From assembly GCA_905373295.1 (NCBI GenBank), contig CAJPSJ010000012.1, forward strand, positions 1 through 15,286: 15,286 bases of DNA. The letters run 5' to 3'. Positions within the stretch are counted from its first letter, which is position 1. Each line of letters opens with the position of its first letter. This document shows, piece after piece, positions 1-7,237 of the stretch. The notes beneath the pieces are model-generated. The model did not search any database and was not told where the DNA came from. It saw only the letters and a list, made by a program, of their open reading frames with translations. The stretch comes from an uncultured Campylobacter sp. GTDB lineage: Bacteria > Campylobacterota > Campylobacteria > Campylobacterales > Campylobacteraceae. The position numbers and the translations under genes are program-made.

Positions 1-537
1 AAGACCTTTGAGAGCTTTTTCGGGCTAATCCCTGCGATTAAAAGCGGCAAGATCGATATGATCGCCTCGGGTATGAGCGCGACGCCGGCTCGCAAAAAGG
101 CGATCGATTTCACAAATCCTTACTACAAGGTCGAAAATTTATATGTCAAGCGTAAGGACGATAGCTCGTTAAATTCCAAGGCGGATCTACAGGGCAAGCG
201 CCTTGCCGCGCAGCTAGGCACCATCCAAGAGCTTGCGATCAGAGATATCAAAGGCGCCGAGGTTAGCGCTACGGAAAATGTTTTTGTAGCCGTCATGTCG
301 CTGAAAAACAAAAAGATCGATGCGCTTTGCGTGGATTCGTCCGTAGGCTACGAATATCTTAAGAAAAACGACGATCTAACCGCATTTTTTAAAGAATCCG
401 ATGGCAGTGAGGGCTTTTCGATCGCATTTGATAAGGGCAAGTATCCCGAGCTGCTAGCTAAATTTAACGCAGCGCTTGAGGAGATGAAAAAAGACGGCAG
501 CTACGAAAAGCTTTTGGAAAAGTATAATTTAAAATAA
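1..537 (+). CDS. Amino-acid ABC transporter substrate-binding protein, C-terminal part (5' end outside window)
   Basis: This is a periplasmic binding protein of solute-binding family 3, which captures an amino acid and delivers it to an inner-membrane ABC permease. The frame is open from base 1, so the start and signal peptide lie upstream; 178 codons are visible. The family pattern is clear: a SGMSATPARKKAIDFTNPYY stretch in the first lobe, then the second lobe opening with RLAAQLGTIQE. The C-terminus is the usual helical DGSYEKLLEKYNL ending. The ligand cannot be told from this part; polar amino acids or cystine are typical. No permease or ATPase gene follows. A hairpin starts 13 bases after the stop, so this looks like the last gene of its transcript. 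Confidence 0.9.
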   Translation, partial: KTFESFFGLIPAIKSGKIDMIASGMSATPARKKAIDFTNPYYKVENLYVKRKDDSSLNSKADLQGKRLAAQLGTIQELAIRDIKGAEVSATENVFVAVMSLKNKKIDALCVDSSVGYEYLKKNDDLTAFFKESDGSEGFSIAFDKGKYPELLAKFNAALEEMKKDGSYEKLLEKYNLK

Positions 538-550
538 TCCGCAAAATTTA

Positions 551-580
551 GGCGCAAATTCCTCTCATAGAATTTGCGCC
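551..580 (+). terminator. Perfect 10-bp hairpin between binding-protein gene and next gene
   Basis: GGCGCAAATT (551-560) and AATTTGCGCC (571-580) are a perfect inverted repeat around a 10-base loop. It lies 13 bases after a stop codon, as a terminator would, but no T-tract follows. Its loop carries CCTCT, which complements the ribosome site of the next gene (AGAGG, 586-590), so it may be a regulatory structure instead. Seen directly; the function is inferred. Confidence 0.45.
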
Positions 581-596
581 GCCTAAGAGGAATCCT

Positions 597-1133
597 ATGA
601 AAAAGATATTTCCAGCACTTGCGATTTTGCTCTGCACGCAGAGCTTTGCTGAGCAAAAAGACAGATACGGTATCGCTGCGTTTGCAGGTCTTGGCAATGA
701 CGGCAGAAGCTTCGTTTTTACCTTCAGAAAGGCTCAAAAAGATCGTTTCTTTCCCTGCGACTTAAAAAATTTAAACATAATCGCCGCAGGTGCTTCTAGG
801 TGCATAACGGACGCTAAGGAGCTGAAGAAATTCGACAAAGAATATAAAAAAGCTCTTGAGTCCGTGATAAAACCCGGCAAGCGCTACTACGTAAATTTAA
901 TCGATCGTGGCAATGACGCCTATGTCTGTGACGCAAGCGATCCTAAAAGCAATCTGCGATTGGACCTAGTGGCGGCGGGATTTGCCGTGCCGACAACCGA
1001 CGATAGTGAACTTCTTTTAAAAGCCGCCGAGGAAGCCAAAGAGGCTAAACGTGGAATGTATAGCGCAAAATTTTGGGATGTTACTAACTGCATTCTAAAC
1101 GGCGTGCCGATGCCGAAAAAGATAGATGAGTGA
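597..1133 (+). CDS. Exported SNase-like (thermonuclease-fold) protein with four cysteines
   Basis: A 178-residue protein with a clear Sec signal peptide (MKKIFPALAILLCTQSFA, cleavage predicted before EQ at 19). The C-terminal half resembles staphylococcal nuclease-like OB-fold proteins: a beta stretch YYVNLIDRGNDAYV, then LRLDLVAAGFAV (family: LV..GYA), then the helix KAAEEAKEAKRGMYS (family: EA+A+..GLW). I cannot locate the catalytic Arg/Glu/Arg set, so nuclease activity is uncertain. The mature protein has four Cys (54, 69, 111, 165), enough for two disulfides. The start is ATG with AGAGG six bases upstream. Its last eight bases overlap the start of thiE, so the two are probably co-translated. 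Confidence 0.75.
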   Translation: MKKIFPALAILLCTQSFAEQKDRYGIAAFAGLGNDGRSFVFTFRKAQKDRFFPCDLKNLNIIAAGASRCITDAKELKKFDKEYKKALESVIKPGKRYYVNLIDRGNDAYVCDASDPKSNLRLDLVAAGFAVPTTDDSELLLKAAEEAKEAKRGMYSAKFWDVTNCILNGVPMPKKIDE

Positions 1134-1740
1134 AATTTACGCGCTCAGCGACGATGCCTTAACGCCGCCGCAAACTATCTTTTCGCAGATAGATGAAATT
1201 TTTCGCTGCGGCGTAAAGCTCGTACAGTATCGTAGCAAGCTCGCCGTGAGGGATGAAGCTTTAATCCGCTCTCTCATCGGTCTTTGCGAGGATTACGGCG
1301 CCAAACTCATTATCAACGACGATGTGGCGCTCGCCAAAAAGCTCGGCGCACACGGCGTGCATATCGGAGAAGGCGACGGCGAGACGGCGCAGGTGCGTGA
1401 GTTTTTAGGCGCGGATAAGATCATCGGCGTTAGCTGCTACGCTGATCTTGCTCGCGCGCAAAAGGCCGAGGCGCAGGGCGCTAGCTACGTAGCCTTCGGC
1501 TCGCTAAGGCGCGGCAAAACAAAGTCCGATGCGCCGCTTTGCCCCGATGAGCTTGTGCAAGAGGCGCGAAAATCTTTAAACCTCCCAATCGCCGTAATCG
1601 GCGGCATAAGCTTAGAAAATCTGGATGAAATTTTAGCCCTCAAGCCCGATTATATCGCTATGGTAGAGGCGATCTACAAACCCGCTTCGATTACGCAGAA
1701 TTTAGCAAATTTAAAGGAAAAAATGGATGAATATATTTGA
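1126..1740 (+). CDS. thiE: Thiamine phosphate synthase
   Basis: Cytosolic TIM-barrel enzyme of thiamine synthesis that joins hydroxymethylpyrimidine diphosphate with the thiazole phosphate to give thiamine phosphate. Of 204 residues, the family motifs appear in order: VKLVQYRSK (Q34, R36, K38, pyrophosphate binding), LIINDDVALA (N64, D65), GAHGVHIGEGD (D84, metal), GVSCY (S103), FGSLRRGKTKSD (T132, K133) and AVIGGI (156-161, phosphate loop). The length is normal. The ATG overlaps the preceding stop (ATGAGTGA) with no good ribosome site, so coupled translation is likely. It also overlaps uppP by 14 bases. The paralogue TenI is the main alternative, but the Q-x-R-x-K and ND motifs favour ThiE. 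No other thi gene is in view. Confidence 0.9.
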   Translation: MSEIYALSDDALTPPQTIFSQIDEIFRCGVKLVQYRSKLAVRDEALIRSLIGLCEDYGAKLIINDDVALAKKLGAHGVHIGEGDGETAQVREFLGADKIIGVSCYADLARAQKAEAQGASYVAFGSLRRGKTKSDAPLCPDELVQEARKSLNLPIAVIGGISLENLDEILALKPDYIAMVEAIYKPASITQNLANLKEKMDEYI

Positions 1741-2503
1741 CGCCGTGATTTTAGGCATCGTCGAGGGGCTGACGGAGTTTCTGCCCGTAAGCTCGACCGG
1801 GCACATGATCCTGGCCGCAAAACTGATGGGCTTGCAGCAGACCGACACGCTTAAATGCTTCGAGGTCGTTATCCAGCTAGGCTCGATCCTGGCGGTCGTG
1901 GCGATGTTTTACAAGCGGCTTTTGGTTGATTTTAAACTCTGGTGCAAGCTCGTCGTGGGTTTCATCCCTACCGCCGCGATCGGATTTTTGCTCTATAAAA
2001 GCATCAAATCGCTCTTTGCACCGCAGACCGTCGCCTACGCGCTGATCGGCTGGGGCATTATTTTTATCGCAGTCGAGCTCTTTCGCAAGGCGCGCCCGAG
2101 AGAGGACGAGCTGGAGCATCTGGATCAAATTTCATACGTTCAGGCCTTCATTATCGGGCTTTCGCAATGTTTTGCGATGGTGCCGGGCACTTCGCGCAGC
2201 GGCGCTACCATCATCGCAGGGCTTCTGTGCGGGTTAAGCAGAAACCTGGCCGCGCGCTTTAGCTTCCTGCTCGCGATCCCTACGATGTTTGCGGCGACCT
2301 TTTACGACACCTATAAAAATTTAGACACCTTCGCGCAAAACTCCTCTAATATCACGACCTTTCTCGTAGGCGGCGTAGTGGCGTTCGTCGTGGCGCTTGC
2401 GGCGATCAAGCTATTTCTAAGCTTCGTCTCGAAGTTCGATTTCATCCCGTTTGGAATTTATAGAATTCTAATCGGCGCCATCTTTTTCATCTTCGTTTTT
2501 TAA
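1727..2503 (+). CDS. uppP: Undecaprenyl-diphosphatase (UppP/BacA)
   Basis: Integral membrane phosphatase that dephosphorylates undecaprenyl diphosphate, regenerating the lipid carrier for peptidoglycan and surface glycans; it also gives bacitracin tolerance. The 258 residues are mostly hydrophobic helices. Both signature regions are intact: EGLTEFLPVSSTGH near the N-terminus (E13, E17, S23, H26) and PGTSRSGATI at 153-162 with the essential R157. The start ATG overlaps the end of thiE by 14 bases, and AAGGA lies about nine bases upstream, inside thiE. It is followed after 22 bases by a phosphoethanolamine transferase, which fits an envelope-related operon. Confidence 0.95.
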   Translation: MNIFDAVILGIVEGLTEFLPVSSTGHMILAAKLMGLQQTDTLKCFEVVIQLGSILAVVAMFYKRLLVDFKLWCKLVVGFIPTAAIGFLLYKSIKSLFAPQTVAYALIGWGIIFIAVELFRKARPREDELEHLDQISYVQAFIIGLSQCFAMVPGTSRSGATIIAGLLCGLSRNLAARFSFLLAIPTMFAATFYDTYKNLDTFAQNSSNITTFLVGGVVAFVVALAAIKLFLSFVSKFDFIPFGIYRILIGAIFFIFVF

Positions 2504-2525
2504 ACGCAATCATCAAAGGAATTTC

Positions 2526-4364
2526 ATGAGCCTGGCAAAAAATATCGGCGCATTTTTAAAAGACAGATTCAGCCTCCTATCAGTATTTGATGGTGCGGTG
2601 CTAAACGCATACGCGCTAGTTTTGGTATTAAATTTAGCCCTAGGGTTGCTTCTTATCGCGCGTGGCGGCGAGCTGCTCTCTGCGCAGGCGCTGTTTTTCG
2701 TGGCGTCTGCGATCTGTGGCGTGACAATAATTTTTTTCGCGCTTTACGCGCTTAGCTTTTACAACGCCAGGCTATATAAAATTCTAGCCTTTGCGCTTCT
2801 GGCGATAAACGTGGTCTTTGCGATCGCTCAGATTTTTTTGATCTTTAGCCTGGAGCTTACCTACTCGCACGGCACGCTGGACGCGCTAGTGCAAACGACG
2901 CCCAAGGAGGCCTTTGAGTTCGCGCATGCGTTTTTAAATTTCAAGCTTATCGCGGCTTTTTTGGCGCTTTTGATCTTCGTCTTCGCTGCCCTTAGGCTTA
3001 GAGTGAGCCAGCGAGCGCGAATGAAGCTATGTCGCGCGATAAAGCTAGCCTTTCTGCTTAGCTTGCTCGTTTTTATCGCGCATGCGGCGTTTAAAAGCTA
3101 CGTAGCCAAAAGCTCGAAAATGCGCGCCAGCATCATAATCGCACTGAATAAAATTCCGATTTACAACTTTGCTTTCGTTACGAAGGATTATTTCGGCGCC
3201 GATTTTAAAAGCGTGCGCGAGCTGCAAGCCGGATACCAAAGCATTTACGCCTCGCATTCGCATAAAACCGCGCCAAACCGCATCTCAAACGTCGTTTTCA
3301 TTATCGGAGAGAGCCTGCAGCGAAATTTCATGAGCCTATACGGCTACTATCTGCCCACCACGCCGAATCTGCAAGCGCTTGAGCAAAGCGGAAATTTAAT
3401 TGCCTTTAGCGACGTCGTCTCGCCGGGTGCCAAGACCAACGACGTATTAAAATACGTGCTAAATTTCGGAAATTACGAGAGCGAAAAGCAGCGCCCGTGG
3501 AGCGCAAATCTCGATATAGTCGATTTTGCGCGGCTGGCGAACTACGAGACCTTTTGGATCAGCAACCAGGAGCGCTACGGAAAATGGGCGGTCGCAAGCG
3601 GAGCAGCTGCAAATAGAGCCGATTTTACCGACTTTACAAACCAGATCCCGGTTTACAAATACGCCTACTCGCTCGACGAGGTCCTGCTTCCGAGTATAAA
3701 AAATTTCAAATCGGGTGTGAGAAAGTTCGCAAGCGGGCGGGCGGGCAAAGGCACGGATCTCGCAAACGTCCAAAAAGACGGCGCGGCGCAGGACGACAGG
3801 GATAAGTTCTTTTTCATCCACCTGATGGGCTCGCACCCAAACTACGAGTTTCGCTATCCAAAAAGCTTTGCTAAATTTAGCGCCGCGGATATTTTGCGTG
3901 AGCCGCTTGATGAAAAGCAGAAAAAAGAGCTCGCGCACTACCTAAATACCGTGGCTTACAACGATTTCATCCTGAGCGAAATTTATAAAATTTTTGCGAG
4001 CGACAACACGCTGATAGTCTATTTCAGCGACCACGCCCAGAGCCTTTATCAATACCGAGGCAAGCTGATCCACGGCGGCATCAACCGCTTCACGCTCGAA
4101 ATCCCGCTGATTTTCATGGCGTCGGATAAGTTCAAAGAGCAAAACGCTGATCTTTGGGCGCGTATCGCGGCAGCCAAAAATAGGCCGTTTTTAAACGACG
4201 ATCTCATCCACGCGATCGCAGAAATTTTAGAGATGACCGATCTGCCCGAGTACGATCCCGCTCGCTCGGTGATAAACGCTGATTTTAACGCCTCGCGCCC
4301 GCGCATCATCGAGGGGGTCGATTACGATAAGGTTTATAAGCTGCAGAAGGAATTCGGCGAGTAA
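2526..4364 (+). CDS. Membrane phosphoethanolamine transferase (EptA/EptC/CptA-type, sulfatase fold)
   Basis: An inner-membrane enzyme that moves phosphoethanolamine from phosphatidylethanolamine onto a surface acceptor. In C. jejuni the single EptC acts on lipid A, LOS core, FlgG and N-glycan; equivalence here is an inference. The 612 residues show about five membrane helices (roughly 25-45, 52-78, 84-112, 138-158, 172-190), then a periplasmic alkaline-phosphatase-like domain. Metal and catalytic motifs: FIIGESLQRN (E262), LYGYYLPTTPN (271-281), the probable nucleophile T304 in GAKTND, LMGSHPNYEFRYP (433-445), SDHAQS (D502, H503) and LIHGG (H516). The start is ATG with AAAGGA upstream. A linker at about 395-425 (Gly/Ala/Lys-rich) seems long for the family. 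A strong terminator follows. Confidence 0.88.
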   Translation: MSLAKNIGAFLKDRFSLLSVFDGAVLNAYALVLVLNLALGLLLIARGGELLSAQALFFVASAICGVTIIFFALYALSFYNARLYKILAFALLAINVVFAIAQIFLIFSLELTYSHGTLDALVQTTPKEAFEFAHAFLNFKLIAAFLALLIFVFAALRLRVSQRARMKLCRAIKLAFLLSLLVFIAHAAFKSYVAKSSKMRASIIIALNKIPIYNFAFVTKDYFGADFKSVRELQAGYQSIYASHSHKTAPNRISNVVFIIGESLQRNFMSLYGYYLPTTPNLQALEQSGNLIAFSDVVSPGAKTNDVLKYVLNFGNYESEKQRPWSANLDIVDFARLANYETFWISNQERYGKWAVASGAAANRADFTDFTNQIPVYKYAYSLDEVLLPSIKNFKSGVRKFASGRAGKGTDLANVQKDGAAQDDRDKFFFIHLMGSHPNYEFRYPKSFAKFSAADILREPLDEKQKKELAHYLNTVAYNDFILSEIYKIFASDNTLIVYFSDHAQSLYQYRGKLIHGGINRFTLEIPLIFMASDKFKEQNADLWARIAAAKNRPFLNDDLIHAIAEILEMTDLPEYDPARSVINADFNASRPRIIEGVDYDKVYKLQKEFGE

Positions 4365-4371
4365 ATTTAGT

Positions 4372-4404
4372 GAAATTTTGCGCCTTTTAGCGGCGCAGAA
4401 TTTC
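4372..4404 (+). terminator. Rho-independent-type terminator after the phosphoethanolamine transferase
   Basis: GAAATTTTGCGCC (4372-4384) pairs with GGCGCAGAATTTC (4392-4404): 13 pairs with one G-U, around a 7-base loop. It begins 8 bases after the stop. The downstream run is only GCTTCTT, so the T-tract is weak. Confidence 0.7.
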
Positions 4405-4479
4405 GCTTCTTAAAATCTGTGCTCTTATCGCAACTGCTCGCGCCTTAATTTAGCTTTCGGGCGGGCGCATATTTTCGCC

Positions 4480-4985
4480 GCCACGAGCTCTGCGGTAAAA
4501 TTTCTCGCCGCGGAAGTCTGCCGAGCAAAATTCAGCTTTGTAAAATTTCAAAATTTTGCGGCTAAAATTCCACGGCGCAGAATTTTCCATGCGTTCACGA
4601 AATATAAAATTTGCAAAGCTAGTTCGAATAGCGAAATTTTGAAATTTCGGAATTTTAAAACTTGGCAGTGTAAAAATTTATCCGCGCGGCACGGAATTTT
4701 ACCGATCAAATTTTACGGCGCAAAACTCCTCAGCACAAAATTTACCGCCAAAATTTAGCCCGCAATTTAAAATTTCAAAATCCCGCGTCGCGAAATTTTA
4801 TACCGAAGAATTTCACGTCCCAATCGGCACGGAGTATCTGCTACCCGAGCCGCGCATAAAATTATGCGCTTTAAAATTCCAAGCCATAAAATTTTACGCT
4901 ACGAAATTTCACCGACAAAATTTTATGTAGCAAAACCCCGCGCCGTAAAATTTAAAAGCGGCTATTGCTACAAAATTTCGCGAGC
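4480..4985. repeat. Non-coding array of degenerate AAAATTT-centred repeats
   Basis: The 620-base gap between the terminator and the next gene contains no credible coding frame. From about 4480 it is built of short units, each a mixed-base half (GCGGC, GCGCCG, CACGG and the like) followed by an AAAATTT or GAATTTT core. They recur every 15-25 bases, at least fifteen times. Examples are GCGGTAAAATTTC near 4492, CGGCGCAGAATTTTCC near 4573, CGGCACGGAATTTTACCG near 4687, and CATAAAATTTTACGCTACG near 4885. The cores are near-palindromic, so the array reads alike on both strands. Copies are too diverged and too short for CRISPR. Origin unknown. Confidence 0.6.
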
Positions 4986-6302
4986 TCAATTTATGCTGCC
5001 GCAGCGATATTTGCCCGCTACGAAGGTGATTTTATCGCGAATTTTAGCGATCTGTCTTAGCGCCTCCGCCAAGAAATCCACGTCGCTTTCGTCATGGATG
5101 AACGAGAAGCTAGCCCGCACCCAAGCGGGTTTGCGCGACATTTCGGTATCGGGCTGCAAGCCGAGCAGATCAAAGCCGTAAGGCGCGGCACAGTCGCAGC
5201 CTGCGCGGGTCTGGATCTCAAATTTCTGCCCGAGCACCCCGGCTAGCGCGTCCGCGCCGAGACCTTTCATATTAAAAGCAAAGATCGGCACGCGCGGCGC
5301 GGTCAGATTGCCGTAAATTTCAATCTCGGGGATTTTTAAAATTTCGCTTATGAAGCGCTTGCAGATCGCCTCTTCGCGCGACTTGATAGCCTCTAACCCC
5401 GCGCTTTTGCGAAGCTTTAGAGCAAGATAAGCTCGCACCAGCGCGATGATGCCCGGCGTGCCTGCTTCCTCCAAGCGCTCCTTGTCGATTATAAAGCGCT
5501 GCGTTTGGGCGTCTGCGTATTTGATCGTGCCGCCTCCCGCGAACGTCGGCTCCTCACCGCGCAAAAGCTCCTTTCGCACCGCCAAAATTCCGCTAGCGCC
5601 CACGCCGCCCAAAAGCTTGTGTGCGCCGAAAAACATGCCGTCGCAAAAGCCGAGATCTACGTTTTCGTGCGCGATGAGCGCGCTGGCGTCCACGAACAGC
5701 CGCCCGCCGTGCGCTTTTAGCATCAAGTAAGCGCGCTTGTAATCGAGCTTTAGCCCCGTCACGTTCGATGCCGCGGTAAGCACGCCGTAAATTTCGCGCC
5801 CTTTGTTTGCTGATAGTATTTCGCCCAAGCGCGCAAAATCCATCAGCCCGCTTGGATCCGGCGGCACGCGCACGACCTCACAAAGTCCCTGCCTTAGGCT
5901 AATCTCTACGGAGTGATGCTCAAAAGGCGAGATGATGAAAAGCGGCAACCCGCTTAGGCTCTCGCGCCGCAAGCCGAACCTATCTCGCGTCGCGGGCGGC
6001 AGGTAGATGCCTAAAATTTCCCAGAGCTTCTTTATCGCCGCAGTCGCGCCAAAACCGCACGAGATCAGGTAGTAGCGCTCCTCGCAGCCCAAAAGCTCTT
6101 TGATTTTCGCCCTTGCATTTTCGTAGTAATCGCTCGTGATCTCGGCGTTTGCTCCGCCCGCGGAGTGGACGTTGGCGTATGTTGCAAGCACGCGCTCGAT
6201 CTCCGCTTCTATAGGGCGATACGCGAGCCCCGAAGCGGCGCAATCGAAGTATTTGACCCCCTCTTTTAAGATGATATTTTCTTTGATCGTTTCAAAATCC
6301 AA
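4986..6302 (-). CDS. Class V aminotransferase, cysteine desulfurase / selenocysteine lyase-like
   Basis: A PLP enzyme of the NifS/SufS/Csd superfamily, expected to be cytosolic and to cleave cysteine (or selenocysteine) to alanine, holding the S or Se on an active-site Cys. With the start used here (438 residues): EHHS (H129), ASNVTG (N180), VDASALIAH (D205), FFGAHK (PLP lysine K229) and RAGCDCAAPYG (C369, the likely persulfide Cys, and C371). The length is near the type II desulfurases. Start choice: TTG at 6302 has GGAG seven bases upstream, and a TATAAT lies at 6332-6327. A TTG eight codons earlier (6326) directly abuts that TATAAT and has a poorer ribosome site. No suf/isc genes are adjacent. 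The exact substrate is not settled by sequence. Confidence 0.82.
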   Translation of the reverse strand: MDFETIKENIILKEGVKYFDCAASGLAYRPIEAEIERVLATYANVHSAGGANAEITSDYYENARAKIKELLGCEERYYLISCGFGATAAIKKLWEILGIYLPPATRDRFGLRRESLSGLPLFIISPFEHHSVEISLRQGLCEVVRVPPDPSGLMDFARLGEILSANKGREIYGVLTAASNVTGLKLDYKRAYLMLKAHGGRLFVDASALIAHENVDLGFCDGMFFGAHKLLGGVGASGILAVRKELLRGEEPTFAGGGTIKYADAQTQRFIIDKERLEEAGTPGIIALVRAYLALKLRKSAGLEAIKSREEAICKRFISEILKIPEIEIYGNLTAPRVPIFAFNMKGLGADALAGVLGQKFEIQTRAGCDCAAPYGFDLLGLQPDTEMSRKPAWVRASFSFIHDESDVDFLAEALRQIAKIRDKITFVAGKYRCGSIN

Positions 6303-6326
6303 AGCGCGACTCCAAAATTTTTGCAA

Positions 6327-6332
6327 ATTATA
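6327..6332 (-). promoter_or_regulatory. TATAAT -10 box for the class V aminotransferase gene
   Basis: A perfect TATAAT reads on the minus strand. Transcription from it would start about seven bases on, just inside the longer reading of the gene, which supports the downstream TTG start at 6302. The gap to the divergent + gene is very small. Confidence 0.45.
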
Positions 6333-6358
6333 TCCAAACTCGCTAAAATTACGCCCGC

Positions 6359-6365
6359 AAGGAGG
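6359..6365 (+). promoter_or_regulatory. Strong ribosome binding site that decides an ATT start
   Basis: AAGGAGG is a full match to the anti-Shine-Dalgarno. It is followed by five bases and then ATT (6371) in the frame of the DUF234 gene. No ATG, GTG or TTG sits at a suitable distance in that frame. The next possible start, TTG at 6428, has no ribosome site. Confidence 0.65.
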
Positions 6366-6370
6366 GCGAA

Positions 6371-7237
6371 ATTTACGAGCTAAAAGACACTGCGCGAAAT
6401 TTAGGCGATGCCGATATCGACGCGATTTTGCAGTTTCATTTCGTATTTGACGAGATAGGCTGTATAAGCGGCTACGCGGACGTTTTCGAAGCGATCGAAA
6501 ATGAAATTTTGCTCTGCTTTGAACATCTCGGCGAGCGCTTTAAATTCGGCGGCGAGCACGAAGAGCAGATCAAAAAGGCGCTGATGAAATTCGCTAGAAG
6601 CGACCGCAAAAAAATAGGAATTTCAAAAATCTTGCCGCGATTTACGGCGCAAAAAATCACCGCAGATCTCATAAACGCGAAGTTTTTAATCACCGAAAAA
6701 TCAAGCGAGCAAAGGGCACAAAAAGAGCGCAAAAATGACCGCCTCCCGCGCGCGCTGCGCCGCTACCATATCACTGACAAAGTCCATTTTAGCAGCAACT
6801 TTGCGAGGTTTTGGTTTAGATTTATCGAGCCGAACCTGCCCGCGCTACGCCGCGGCGAGATAGGGCGCGTGCTAAGCCTAATCAAAGCGGATTTCAACGC
6901 CTATGCAGGGCTCGGGTTTGAAATTTTAAGCAAAGAGCTACTCGCGAAGTATCTAAATTTAGAGATTTCGCAAATTTCAAGCTTTTGGAACAAAGAGGTC
7001 GAGATCGACATCTACGCGAAATTTGAGAGCTTTTGTGTCGCGGGCGAGTGCAAATACAAGGAGCGAAAAATTTCAAAAAACGTGCTAAACGAGCTCATAC
7101 TCAAATGCGAAAAAGCGCGACTCGCGCCCGATCTGCTCGCGCTGTTTTCCAAAAGCGGCTTTAGCGGCGAGCTGCAAAACCTAAAAAGCGATAAAATTTT
7201 ACTCTTTTCGCTCGAGGATTTTAAAATTTTACTTTGA
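6371..7237 (+). CDS. Stand-alone DUF234 / PD-(D/E)XK-like protein, probable ATT start
   Basis: 288 residues with the ATT start (269 if begun at TTG 6428). The frame is open back to 6347, and the upstream codons read as ordinary protein (IYELKDTARNLGDADIDAIL). The central DKVHFSSNFARFWFRFIEPN stretch is the mark of the DUF234 region found behind archaeal-type ATPases. The C-terminal part carries GLGFE (E184) and EVEIDIYAKF followed by GECKYK (D213, E226, K228 by the longer numbering), a good PD-(D/E)XK nuclease-fold pattern. In the usual family an AAA ATPase domain precedes DUF234; here it is absent with no Walker motif, so this is either a natural stand-alone form or a remnant. There are no internal stops. 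Function unknown; DNA binding or cleavage is only a possibility. Confidence 0.75.
   Translation: MYELKDTARNLGDADIDAILQFHFVFDEIGCISGYADVFEAIENEILLCFEHLGERFKFGGEHEEQIKKALMKFARSDRKKIGISKILPRFTAQKITADLINAKFLITEKSSEQRAQKERKNDRLPRALRRYHITDKVHFSSNFARFWFRFIEPNLPALRRGEIGRVLSLIKADFNAYAGLGFEILSKELLAKYLNLEISQISSFWNKEVEIDIYAKFESFCVAGECKYKERKISKNVLNELILKCEKARLAPDLLALFSKSGFSGELQNLKSDKILLFSLEDFKILL

Noticed and set aside
1877..2128. 83-codon minus-strand frame inside uppP
   Set aside because: Antisense to a well-supported gene, with no motif of its own.
4480..4985. CRISPR array
   Set aside because: Repeat units are short (cores of 7-8 bases), diverged and irregularly spaced, with no constant repeat or spacer pattern and no cas genes.
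4864..5181. 105-codon open frame on the + strand
   Set aside because: Its first part is the AAAATTT repeat array and its second part lies antisense to the end of the desulfurase-like gene; no ribosome site and no domain.
6371..7237. Restriction-modification or defence nuclease
   Set aside because: The PD-(D/E)XK pattern alone is not enough; no methylase, ATPase or other defence gene is adjacent.
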